Positions 1 through 13,300 of a DNA stretch of 64,000 nucleotides are shown piece after piece. Source of the DNA: Pomphorhynchus laevis. Taxonomy: Eukaryota; Acanthocephala; Palaeacanthocephala; Echinorhynchida; Pomphorhynchidae. The DNA is taken from assembly GCA_012934845.2 (NCBI GenBank), contig WNNJ02000464.1:1-64000 (forward strand), in the 5' to 3' direction. The position numbers were made by a program, and so were the translations under genes. Below the pieces are notes generated by a model, which saw nothing but the letters and a program-made list of their open reading frames with translations, did not search any database and was not told where the DNA came from. Positions within the stretch are counted from its first letter, which is position 1, and every line of letters begins with the position of its first letter.

Positions 1-154
1 ATTTAATAATAAAATAAATATTAAATAATATAATATAATATTATTATATTTAATATTATATTTTTATATAGTGTTATATATTATTATATTTTATATTATT
101 TAAATATTATGTTAAATATTTCCTAAAATTAAAATATAATTTAAAATTTGATAA

Positions 155-915
155 TTTATAATTTAATGATAAAGAAGGTATATTTCTGGATATGAACATT
201 AAATAAACATCGATTAAAACTACTTTTAATTTATATCGTAATGATGACATACTTTTTGCATGAGCAAAAAGTATGTCATCAAAATATGTCATAAACATAT
301 TTTTGCATGAGCATTCATGCATACCATATAATATTAAATATAATACATTAAATAATGAAATTTTAAGAACTGCTATAATATGTAATGATATTGGCCTTTT
401 TCAAAATCATTTAAATAATTTTATAGATACATATTTTAAACTAGGTTACTATAAAAATAAAACAGGAAATAGTAAAATATATAAATCAACACAATAATAT
501 AAAGAATAAATTTAAACTCTTATGTGGCAAATTTTTATGGATGGATAAAAAATAATATACTTTGTATTAGAATAAGATATTAGATAGTTTTATCAGAAGA
601 AATACATCATTAGCATGTATTTGGCCCCGCTGCTATTTTGGGTAGAGGAACAGGGACCGAAACCTGATAACATAGCAGTTCCTCCTGATGATCTCAAATC
701 CTTATTCTGATAAAAGTTTGTTATCTATCAGTCAATTCATAAAAATTGATTTTTATTTTTAATTTCAGTTTATAATTCATCTTGATATAAATTAAATAAA
801 ATCTTTTAACAATTTATTATTTATTAATTTTTATTATTTAACTATTTAACTTTTATTTTGCATTATTTTTAATTTGCAACATAAAATACGTAGACTCAGT
901 TAGCTCATTTAATGT
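155..915 (+). mobile_element. Penelope-like element, 5'-truncated copy
   Basis: The end of the PLE reverse-transcriptase reading frame (NTLNNEIL, ICNDIG, TYFKLGYYKN) is followed by the family's 3' untranslated block and ends near the shared tail TACGTAGACTCAGTTAGCT at about 890-910. The coding part is decayed. The outer stem of the 3' block, TTTTATCAGAA with TTCTGATAAAA, is 11 bp here. Confidence 0.8.
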
Positions 916-1359
916 TTAAGATTTTTAATAAATTTTTTAAATTTAATTATAAATCAGATGCGTATAACTTTTAGAAAATATTAATAACTTTTATTAGATT
1001 TTCGTATTTGGCGTTGATTGTTTGGCCTTAATGTTTGGCCAAATTGTTTGCCCTTTCGAATATCTGCAGTTCGATTAATAATAAACATTATAAACAGACA
1101 TTGATTGATTTTTGACAACCATGTGTCCGATACAAGAGAATTCAAGACTTCAGCTTTTCGTTCTTTCATAATATCGGTTACAAATAATACGAATAATTAC
1201 AACGATTCGCCGTGATTTCAATGCAACTATCGACACTAATTTATAATAATACAACAATCGACTGCAAAGGTGACAAAATTTGGAAGTGATGAATTTTAGC
1301 AAATTTGACTTTAAAATTTAATGTAAGAAAGAAAATATAGATGACTAGATTGTTTATAG
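916..1359. other. AT-rich intron of STRIP, nothing recognised
   Basis: Sequence between the PLE tail and the first visible STRIP exon. The only reading frames are short and match nothing I know. The acceptor for the exon at 1360 closes the stretch. Confidence 0.5.
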
Positions 1360-4300
1360 AATGAAAGCGTTACGAGATTGATTGCAAAAAAGATTATGTG
1401 CGAGTTCAAAAATTTCATTGTTTTAGGCAATTGTAGTTCCTCAACTCAGATTGTATACATAATGGACATAGTTACAAGAAATATGGCTGTATTTGTCAAA
1501 CTGGGCGGTTTGAATATTATTTGCAGATGTCTGAATCGATGCTGTTCTCATTTGAAGTATATATGCAATAAATAGAAAATGTGTTTTATTTTTATTTTAG
1601 GTCACATCAAAGCGATGATTTTCAAGTAATGGAGGAGTTAAAGTAAGTGAAAACTTTATACGATTTGGATTTTATTTGTTGTAATTTGTTGTTATTTGTT
1701 GCAATTTGTCATCAATGCGATGTGATTTTTATATAGCAATTATAGTCTTTGCCTACTCCGGTTAACTATCAAATGTTGACCCATACAACGTTTTATCTAT
1801 TATCTCTTGCTTTTTATAATTCTATGTTTACAAATAAAATGACTTTCAGAATAAATAAAATGACTTTTATTTTAAATCACTTTTGTCATTTCATGCTGTG
1901 ATTACTTTTCTGATAATTCTGAATTATTATGTTTCGGTCTATGATGAACTTACCCAAATTGTAATTAATTGTTAGCTCAGTAAGCTAAGTTTAAATCTGA
2001 ACTGTAATGAAGTATATTTACAAAATGTTAGCAAATTAGAATAACGTATTGGTCATCTTACGCGATTATTTATTTTACGATTATAATTTAATGTTTATTG
2101 TTAAAATGTACACATTTTAATTAGCATTTTCAATCATCAAAGATATTTCAGATCAGCTATATTTTATCAGCTCTAAATCAGATAAGCTAATTAAGGATAC
2201 TTATTTTATACTATTTATAAATTTAAAATCATGCTTAATAAAAATAAATAATTAAATAGTTATAAATAATTATAAATAATATATAATTGGTCATCTTACG
2301 CGATAATTTATTTTAAATTAAAATTTAAAATAAAAGTCAATTTATAAATTGACTTATAAACAGACGATTTATTAGTATAAGGATTAGAGATTATCAGGAA
2401 GAACTGCTATGTAATCAGGTTTCAACTCCTATTCCTCGATTCAACATAGCAGCGGGGCTAAATACATGCTAATGACGTATTCCTATGATAAACTTTGATT
2501 ATCTAGTATTATATTATAATACAAAGTATATCATTTATTATCCATCCATAAAAATTTGCCACTTCAGAGTTTAAATTTATTCTTTATATTATTGTGTTGA
2601 TTTATATATTTTACTATTTTCTGCTTGATGGTATTTTTATAGTAACCTAGTTTAAAATATGTATCTATTAAATTATTTAAATGATTTTGAAGAAAGCCAA
2701 TATCATTACATATTGTTGCAATTCTTAAAATTTCATTATTTAATGTATTATATTTTATATTATATGGTATGCATGAATGCTCATGCAAACATATGTTTCT
2801 TGTAAATTTAAATATGTCATCCTTACGATATAAATTAAAAGTAGTTTTAATTGATGCAATTTAATGTTCATATCTTGATATATATCTTCTTTATTAGTTT
2901 TTCAAGAATAAGGCTAACTGGATAATCATAATCAATATATTACTATGATATATAAATCAGACCAGCTAACTGAGTCTACGTGTTTTAGTGTTTTAAAATA
3001 ATGCTAATTAAAATAAATATTTAAAAATAAAGAATAAAATAATAGATATTTATAAATAAAAAATTATCGTGATATAAGATTTTATAAATTGCTTTTGAAA
3101 TTATCGATTTATAACATATTTTTAATATAATTTAAAAATTGTTAGTTGTTTGATAAATTAATGCTTATTTCACTTTAATTATAATTTTATATTTTTACCA
3201 CGCTCTTTACTAATTTGTTAAATTGTATATCGACGAAAAGTTTGGGCATATTGAATATAACTGTATCGTGTTTGTACTTTAGCCTCCTCATGAGCATCAT
3301 TTTCGTAGTTATTCAATTTCATCGATATCTCGATATTCAATACAATAGCAAGGAAACGCTATATAAAGGTCTATATCTAAATCCTTAAGATTTATTTCGA
3401 TTAGTTTTATAATAGTTTTGGTAATTTTATTGATTACGTTTTACGTAATTTAGTAAAAAAAAGTAAAATATTGATACTTGAACTCAAACTTTTGTTATTT
3501 AATGTTTATAATTATGCAATTTGTAACTGGTGAATGCTAATGTTGACTTTTTTTTTACTTTTTCAAGACTTTTAATTCAGTTGAATTAAAAAATGATTGA
3601 ACAACTAGATTTAATTATTAATCTAATTGAAGTAAATTAATTGAAAGTGATTAGTGATATCATTGAAATTTTGATGACTATTTTTATTCTTCACGTTACT
3701 TTAATCCTATCTATAAGGCAACAGCAGTACGTTACATTTCAGTATTGGTGGACCTCATCAGCTACTGATCCAATACCTACATTTCATCTCTTTCCTGACG
3801 ATCACTCGACTCATCTGCTTTATTGACAATAAGATTTAATGAAAAATTAAAATCTTTCGTCTTAAATTTTTCAAATATAATTGAAATTATTTCTGATTTT
3901 AAATCAGTGTTGGTAGGGGAAGGTGCTACCTTCAATTTGAAAAATTGAAAGACTATGAGAGATTTGAAAGAAAATAAAAGACTTTCGTCTTACATTTTCT
4001 TAACACTTTTTTTCATTTTCTTAATAAAACTAGTCACTCTTTCGTTAACCATCAAACTAGTCATCTATAGTTTGTTTCCTAATTTAAGGTTGATATATCT
4101 GTGCAATCAATTTTAATAGTGAAATTTTGATGACTATTGAAATGACGCAGCTATTTCAATAGTAAAAAATAATAATATAGAAAAATAATAATATCAAATA
4201 TATATTTCAATAGTCATCAAAATTGCAACATTTAATAGACTCATCTACTCTAAAGCATTAAGTTATTCTCAGGTTCATTTGTCCTTAATATGACTTAATA

Positions 4301-7300
4301 TATTACCTGATATGTTTCTTTAAGATCGGCAATGAAATGATATCAATACATGGTTGATATGATTTAAACTTTTGATATATTTAAAGTTTTAATTCAGGAT
4401 CAGCAATACATGAAATAAACTTAGAAAATCAATTTTTTTAATTAAGCAGAGATAGTGGCTTGTTTATATTTTATAACATGTTCACTTTTATTTAATAAAG
4501 AATCAATCAATCAATCAATTATTTTTTAAATAAATAGAGCAAATAATAATTCAATTATTACAGAGATGAAGATAAATCAATTATTTTTTAAATAATAATA
4601 TCTCTCTTTGACGTATTTTTTAATTCAAAGTTAATTTTTAACAAAGTTTAAAAAAGTCTAATTACTTATCACCTTTCAAGGAAATTTCTTCTTAGAAAAC
4701 CTAGCTTGTAGAGTGTTATTAATATAAATAATATAATAATCAATGCAGTAGCCGACTTTATCTGCTAAGGCGCATTTTGGCATTAGGAGCCTCTCCCACT
4801 CAGTTAGAGGTTGTATATATTGCATTTGTAAGATCATTACTAGTTTATGGATATCCCGTTTTTTGTAATTTAGCCTTACGAGACCTTCAAAAAATGTTAA
4901 AAATTAATAGGTTCCCGGTGCGCATTTGTAGAAAAAATTTAGTCACTCTTGCGGATGTTTAAAACATGGCGTTTACCAAACTCGCTCGTAATATAGAGTT
5001 CATATCCCAATTATTTGAACTTTGTTTCGGGCATACTAACTGTACTAAACATAGTAAGTATGGTCATAAAACGTTTTGCTTGAAAGCACCTCGAATCGAA
5101 AAGTTTTCATCTTCGTTCCTATTCAAAGCTGTTAGATCATTAGGAGAGCAGAGTCGAAAATCCAGAAGGTTGTAAATTGGCAATCTCTACAGCTCAGTAA
5201 AACAATTTTTCTTGACTAGTGTTTATCCTACCTTTTCACAGCTGCAAATAATCCTTATTATTATATATTTTTTTATTTTTTTTATCAAATTTAAAGAAGT
5301 TGTACACAAATTAAGCAGAAATAGTTGCTTGTTTGTATTTTATAACTTGTTCACTTTTATTTAATAAAGAATCAATCAATCAATTATTAGGATTTTGTTA
5401 AAGATTAAGAATAAAGATTCATAAATAAATGATGGAAATATATCATCAGGTTATTTTATTCAAATTTATTCTTTTTAATTTATTTTTAAATAAATATATG
5501 AATATATATTTATTTATATTTATTGAATCTGCTTTCCCCGTAGACTGATGCTGATCGGATTTGAACTCAGGACGTCTGTATCGCGATTCAACGCTACATC
5601 CACTAGGCTGGCTGCTCCAGTGGTGTAGATATACATTTCTGTATATTTAGTAGGGGATCGTATTCAAACGATCTATTAGAAACCTACCTAGTTATGTGAT
5701 CCGCTAGCCGGATCACCCGTTTTTCATCCTGCCACTTGCAATAAATGCTTTTAATTGTACTTGATTGCATCTGTGAGCTGAAATTTCTTTCTGGTTGTGG
5801 CACGATATTATCCTCACAGGTATTGATCTTATTTTTGATACAGCAGGATGCTACTAATCGGTCTGGGTGGGTCTCATCAGCTGCTGACCCAGACCTACAT
5901 TTCACGTTTCGACACTTATTATCTGCTTATTCCGTACACTGTTGCTGATCGTCTTTGAACTCAGGACGTATGTATCTTGATTCAACGCTACATCTAAGTA
6001 GCGTCCTGCTGTGTCAAGAATATGAACAATACCTGTGAACAATAGCGGTGCTGATCGTCTGTTAAAGATTAAGAATAAGGATTCATCAATAAATGATTCA
6101 AATATATCATCAGGTTATTTTATTCAAATTTATTCTTTTTAATTTATTTTTAAATAAATATATGAATATATAAATGTTTCACGCATTTCTAAAAATTAAT
6201 TAATTTTTATTGAATGACACATGTGTTGCTTATAGTGTTCATGTGTATAAAAAAAATTAATAATGCTACATTAATTTTGCTAATTAGTACTAATTATTCT
6301 TAAAAAGTGGCAGTTTTAACATTTCAAAGAATTGATATTTAGTATTTTTGATATTATTTATTGGTTTTAGTTTTAAAATTAACTTTTTTCAATAGACTTA
6401 GATATCATGGGCAGTCTAGCATTCATTATCGATTTCGTTCTGAAAAATTGGTATGCGTCTGGTGTGCATATCTTGAAGGCCGTTACACTTTTCTGGAAAT
6501 GTATTTTGGTAAGTTAAATACGACTAGTCGTACTTAAAGCTGGTATCGTAGTTTTGTATAGGTTCAATGGAAGATCATTATCAAATCAAAACAAACTTTA
6601 GAGCGCAATGTGGCTTGCATCCTTTTGATCAAGATAACCCCGAAAAAATCATCGAGAATATTTTAAATTTAGACGCAAATTCAATAACAAAACAGCCAAA
6701 GAATATGATTGAGGAAGATGACAAAAAAGTAAGTACTTGATAAAAATCAAGCCAATCTTGAAATTCTAAAATTGAGGATTACATTGTTTTTATTTTATAT
6801 TTCTTTTTATATCTGTGTGATTTTACTGATTTTATAAATATTATTCCAGTGTTCATATCTAGCAGGGCCCCAAATACGTTCCATTGATGTATTTCCTCTA
6901 ATGGAATAAAATTATCTAATGTAAATATATTTTACATATTTAATATTTTTTCTTAGATAATTTACCTCCTTTACGTCTTATAGTAAATATTTAGAATATT
7001 TAAATATTTTAACTTTGTCTAGATGTTTATAAGTTAATATTTTTTATAATTCAGAAATTTATTGAACCGGTTAATGGTATAAATATGTTTGATCTATGAC
7101 GATTGTATATCATCAGACGGAATTGCCATTTTATCAAGTTTCGATGTATTTATTCATCAACCCAATACAGCGGCCGAATTATACTGATCATGTATTGGCT
7201 CTGATGTAATGTGATTATCTAGCGGAATTCCTTATAATAGTAGAAATGTTTACATCTAAGAGTTTAAATTTATTTTTATTGAACTTCAAAATGAGTTCCA

Positions 7301-10300
7301 GCGAGTAGAATAATAGATTTAATAAAAATTTAAAATTTTATATTAAGTGTGTTGCCTAATATGCCCTAATATGTTCAATGTTATTCAAAACTCTATATCA
7401 AGTTAAAATAAAAAATTGAAATTTAAAGTAAAAGTCATTTTCATGAATTGACTAATAAAAAACAGACGTTATATCAGAACAAGGATTAGAGGTCATCAGG
7501 AGAAACTGCTATGTAATCAGGTTTTGGGCCCTAATTCTTTGACCCAACACAGAAGCAGAGCCTAACACGTTCTAATAACCTATTTTCTCTGATGAAATTT
7601 GATTATCTAGTAGCATATTCTAATACAAAATATATTTTTTATTACCTATCCATAAACATTTTCCGTTAATGATTTTAAATTTATTTTTAATATTATTGTG
7701 TTGATTTATATATTTTACTATTTTCTGCTTGATGTTATTTTTATAGTAACCTAGTTTAAAATATGTGTCTATTAAATTATTTAAATGATTTTGAAGAAAG
7801 CCAATATCATTACATATTGTTGCAACTCTCAAAATTTCATTATTTAATGTGTTATATTTTATATTATATGGTATGCATGAATGCTCATGCAAAAATATGT
7901 TTCTTGTAAATTTAAATATGTCATCTTTACGATATAAATTAATAGTAGTTTAAGTTAATGTTAATTTAATGTTCACATCTAGATATACACCTTCTTTATC
8001 ATCAATATTGGTTTTGTTAAGAATAAGGCTTTCTGGATAAATTTGTTCACTAATAGAATAAAAATTATTAGAATTAAATACACATATATCATCAATGTAT
8101 CGAAACATATTTCATATGCCTAGTAAGATGGCCTTGTGCTAGAACAGTAGGTGTTCATGTGGCCTGGTCGTTCCTACACACAACATTGATTAATCTACTT
8201 CACGCATTTTCCCCTCGCGTAACACGTAAACCACCATACTCCAAACCCAAATAGTTTGACAGTGAGTTGAAGCGAGCTGTTAATATTATTTATTTTAAAT
8301 AATTACATTTTATTTTCAAATCATATTTATATTCTGAAAATTTATTCCTTTTGTCTGTTCTTAAACTTCTTTTGTAGAATTAATACTGAAATAGTGTTTT
8401 ATACCAGTATTAATACACATATATCATCAATGTATCGAAACATATATTTCATATATTTATATTGTTTAGATTTAGTTTTTACACAGTTATGAACAAATTC
8501 ATATTCTATAAAGCTTAAAAACAAGTCAGCTATAATTGGGCTACTATTACCTCCCATTGGGACACCTTTTACTTGTCTAAATATAGATGTCTCTACCTTT
8601 AAAGGGTGGTAATAAGGAGAAAATGCTATGTTGTAAGGTTTCGGTCCCTATTCCTCGACCGATTGATCAGCTAACTGAGCCTACGTATTTTATAGTATTT
8701 GTATATTAAAAATAATGATAAGTAAAAATTAAATAATTATAAATGAATTATTTTTATATAATATTTTAAAATTGATATTTAAAATAAAAATCAATTTTTA
8801 TGAATTTACTAATCAATCATAAACAATATATTTGCAATTCTAAACGATCCGAGGTCTTAATCTAGGCTTTTTTGACTGGATTTAGTTTGACAAATGATTA
8901 TAACAGAAGTGGCGGCGTTAAATTTTATTAAACAAGAATTCTGAAAAGACATATTTTGCACCACTTTTCGCAAAACTCCTATCTTATCAAATATAAAGTA
9001 TTCGAGGAGTAGTTTTTCTTTAAGTTATTTTTGTCTTCTACTCAAATTCACTGTACAATCTTTATTATTAGAGATCAGTTGTACCTAATTATCAAAAATG
9101 TTTTTTTATAATAATTTTTGTTTAGAAATTGTACCGATTACCATGGAAAATGAAAGTGTCGTATGTATTTGTTGTATATACGTATATTTATTTAATTATC
9201 CGCTAATGGTGTTAGCCAACATGATCTTCGTAGATTTTTACGTGGTGCTTATTTGAAACACGCTGGAATTTCAATGATGGATAACGTTGAAATCACAGCC
9301 GGCCTTCCCGATCCTGTTGTCCGTAGCTATTATAAACTAAAGCAGGTTTGTGTGTACTGCCGTAATTTAGATCCATTTATTTCTGCAATTACTAAGTTAC
9401 TTTTTAAATTTAATTATTAATTATTTTTTATTTGATTTCGAGTTTTACAATGTAGATAACCCATATTTATTAGAATATTCTTAGAATCTTTCTTCATAAT
9501 AGTCACTTTTATTGCATTGCAATCTTGGTAATTTAAATTTTAAAATTTAATTATTAAATTTAATATTTAATTATTAAATTTGAATTTTAATTTTAAACCT
9601 TGTATTTTTATACATCAAAATATGAATTAATTTCACAGCTATTTCTACCGTCTTCAAGTAGAAGGACATTTAAATGCCATGTAGTATATTTATACAAAAT
9701 GTATAAAATACTGTCTTTTTTAATACTTCAACTATTTTTCGAATTAAATTTTGAAGCATTTATATTTTCTTAAGTTTAGTTGAGGCTTCACACAATAGCT
9801 AAAAGATGTATCAATTTAAACAAAATACATTTTCATCACCTTTAATTTGTCTTAAGTCTTAATAAAGTCTTAAGTAAATCTAACCTTTGAAATATTTCGT
9901 TTCCTGATCAAAATTTATATGGCTTTTATATGGCTACTTTTGGTAGAGCGTGGTCCTCTAATGCAAACATACGCGGCTTTGGCTTGTTCGAATGCGATAT
10001 TTGTTCTCATTTTGCGGATCTCCTCGCTATATGTCTGACGACCTTGTTCTGCTTTTAGGGTTGCGATTCTTTTGATCACATGATTGGCGGCCGGATACGC
10101 ACCACCTGTACATGCGAAAATCAGGGGTTAGAAGTTGCTGTGTTCCATGATGCTCGTGCGTTCCTCATACTTGGCTCGTTTACGATGTTCGTGGTATTAG
10201 AAGGCTGAAGCGGGCGAGTGCGAGTAAGATTGATCATGCGAATTTAAAATGCTGACTTCGAAGAACGTCCGCTCGAATCTTCTTCCAAATAGCTCGGAGC

Positions 10301-13300
10301 ATACCACATCCAATCTCACCTCGCGGTTATGACAAGTTCTACTGCGTTCGAAGATTGTCTGAGAGGTAATTGGTTTTAGTAGAGGCTCGATTTCGATTCC
10401 ATGGCATACGTCCGCTAGTTCGAAAGCAATAAGGTCTCTAATTGCGTTGTAGCGAATTATCGGGAGACCTCCTCGCTTGCACGAGAGAGAGAGCGTGACT
10501 GAGCGTAATCCGTGTCCCACAAACACGTCCTAACAAATCTGCCGGGTTCCAACCATATCGAGTGCACATCGCGTCTTTGAATTGGTTTGTTGAGAGATGC
10601 TGATTTTCTTTTGTTAAAGGAAGAGCGTTCAACCAGGCAGATGCACCACTCATGGTCGCATGTTCTTTGGCTAATTTTGTCGTGTCGAAAAGTGACTGAA
10701 TAATGCTACTCAATTTGGCCTTGTAAGCCGACTGCCTATGATTAGAAGACGTATTCTTTTCCTGGTTCTGTTCGTTCCATAATGCCTCGTTCTGTAAGTT
10801 CATTGAGTACGAGTCACAAACTGTGCGTGAACATTCGAATTCGATGTCGTGAATATAAGTTGGATCAATTATTCCAACTCCACCAAGGCTGAATGGCATC
10901 GACAACAATGCTATCATGTCTTTATTTAGATGCTGTTCAGTTCGAGTCGGAAGTAGAAGACCCACCACTGCATCCCATAGCCCTTGCAATTGTTCCTTCT
11001 TGCAATGTGCAGTTCTTAGCAGGTATGTCCATTTCAACTGCAATGACAACACAAGACCAGAATAAGCCGAATGTGGGTATGTGTCTCCAACTTGCGATAA
11101 CCGGACTATCAAATTTGACCACTTCACTTTGTTTTCAATACATTTTCAATGAATGTGCCAGTTCCCATTGGGCTACCCAGCACTTCGATTCCATCTAGTT
11201 TCAATTGAATGTCCCTCATCCACTCACCATAATGCGTGAACGGTTGATGCAACAGCAACTGTGTTTTGCTTGGGTTTACACTGTACCCGAACATTGGCCC
11301 GAATTCTGTCACCGTTCGCTATGCTATATGTAAGTCCTCTATAGATCCCACAAAGTTTGCATCATCTGCGAACCATTTTTGGGTTAATGAAGGCGCACGA
11401 TATTTTATCAAATTAATCAGCGGCATTGACGCCATTGCAAACGCGGACATGGTCAAGGGATCGCCTTGTGTGAAACCTTCTTTTCACCATATTGTCTTCC
11501 CCTCCATGGCTAGACAGGAATCATTTGAGTATGTATTTGCAAGAATGATTACCAGAGCGGGACATATATGATTCATGTTTCTTACCGCCACCTGTCGATT
11601 GATTGAATTAAACGCATAGCTCGCGTTGATGACTAATATTCTATAGCTCGGACATGAAGAATATGCTTCTCTTAGAGAGTGTACTGCGTGTTCAATTCCA
11701 CTTGGTTAAGCGGCACATAGTTGGGTGTTTCCCGCTGTCACTTGTATATCCTTACTGATGACCTCCAGTATCGCTTTGCCAACTATTCGACGGGCTACAT
11801 CTGCAATCCCGATTGGTCTTATCCCTCCTGTTTTCTTCTCTAACGCCACTAATCTACAGGCTGTGAACGCATCGAGTACTTCCGCATTTACTCTTTCTGA
11901 AGTAATCAGAATGCTAAATTCTGCTAGAGCCAGGGCTAGTGAGTTTGAATGTCTATTGAAATGGGTTAGCATGTGTAGTCATGCAGCTGCATCCAATCCT
12001 GAGTGACCTGTACTTCCTTTGGTTAGCTTTGCAGCCTTCACTATCCGCTCTTCATCAATTTATGTGAATATGGAGGGATGATGTTCTACCACTTCAGGAA
12101 TACTATCCTTCAGGATGGCGCAATCCCTTATTGATGACAGCTTCGGATGTAAGCTTTGTAGAAGCTCGAAAACACTCGATCCGTTTATAATGTCGTCTGG
12201 ACGGAGCGTTCGCGAAATGTGTTGCTCCTCTAAAATCGCGGAAGAGACTGCAATCCTGCCCGTTGTAATCATTCGACTGTATTGTCTACCCCATTCCACC
12301 TGTCCCGTGTCATGTTTGGTTTGACGACTTTTGCTTTGAAATATGTTCGCTTCCTTGTATAGCTCCTCCAATTTCCCTGCTTGCCATAATAGCATGCGCC
12401 TTTCCATTGTTTTCCTCACTATAGAAATTTTTCTTTAAGGGGTGCGTTAGAGAATACATTGAGTAAAAATCATCGCTTTCTTCAAAGCCACTTTCTCCAT
12501 CTGGGACCTCTCAGCCACTGCACGAAAGAATGTAGCTAGAGTGTCAATGAAATCATTGCTTGCCCTGCAAAGCGGCAGACGAAATAAATTCGGTTTCCAG
12601 TGTATAACAATCTTGTATAACTGTTCAATGTCTGACTCTGTTAAGTTCGTCTGAATGTTGGTCGGTGGGAAGTTGGCCACGGCGTCTTGGCCATTGTGTG
12701 TACGAAAATCTGCTGTAAAGGCGCCCTCGTTTCTTAGTAGATCTGGAGCTATATGATGAACTGATTGGCACTTTTGAATTCCGGTTATTAGTGACAGTTG
12801 TTGATTTTTGCAGTTCGGAGTGAGACAATCCACACAACACTTGTTCGATTTTGCGCAGCGACATCCTTTGCAAACAGCGCCCTGACCGTTGCAGTTGCAA
12901 CAACGAGGACTAGTTGCAGGCTTTCCTCGAGGCATTGTCAGAACCCGCATATCCCGGGATGACTTGTTGACTGTAAAAACGTATTTTACTGTTATTTGGT
13001 ATTTAAAAGAGATACGAAGAGAACCAAGCCAAGGTGGACGAAGAGAAACCATAGTGATAGCGAAGACGAAAAAGAAGGATTTCGTGATCGACAATGTCGA
13101 ATGCAGATGAAAGATCGAGCGATATTATTACACTACACAGTCCTTTGTCACGAGCGGAGAGCAGATCAGAAAATACTTTATGGCATGCTAGTTCTGTGGA
13201 ATGATTAGAGCGGAAAGGAGATTGAAAAGAAGGGTAGAGCTGCGATGAAGAGATATACTTGTTTATCTGATCTAAGACAAGGTGTTCAAGAATTTTAGAT

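Noticed and set aside
5525-5620. functional tRNA gene
   Set aside because: A and B boxes are present but acceptor and anticodon arms do not pair, and a degraded second copy nearby shows it is a SINE.
10893-12324. several plus-strand frames of 60-100 residues
   Set aside because: They are antisense shadows of the decayed minus-strand LINE coding sequence.
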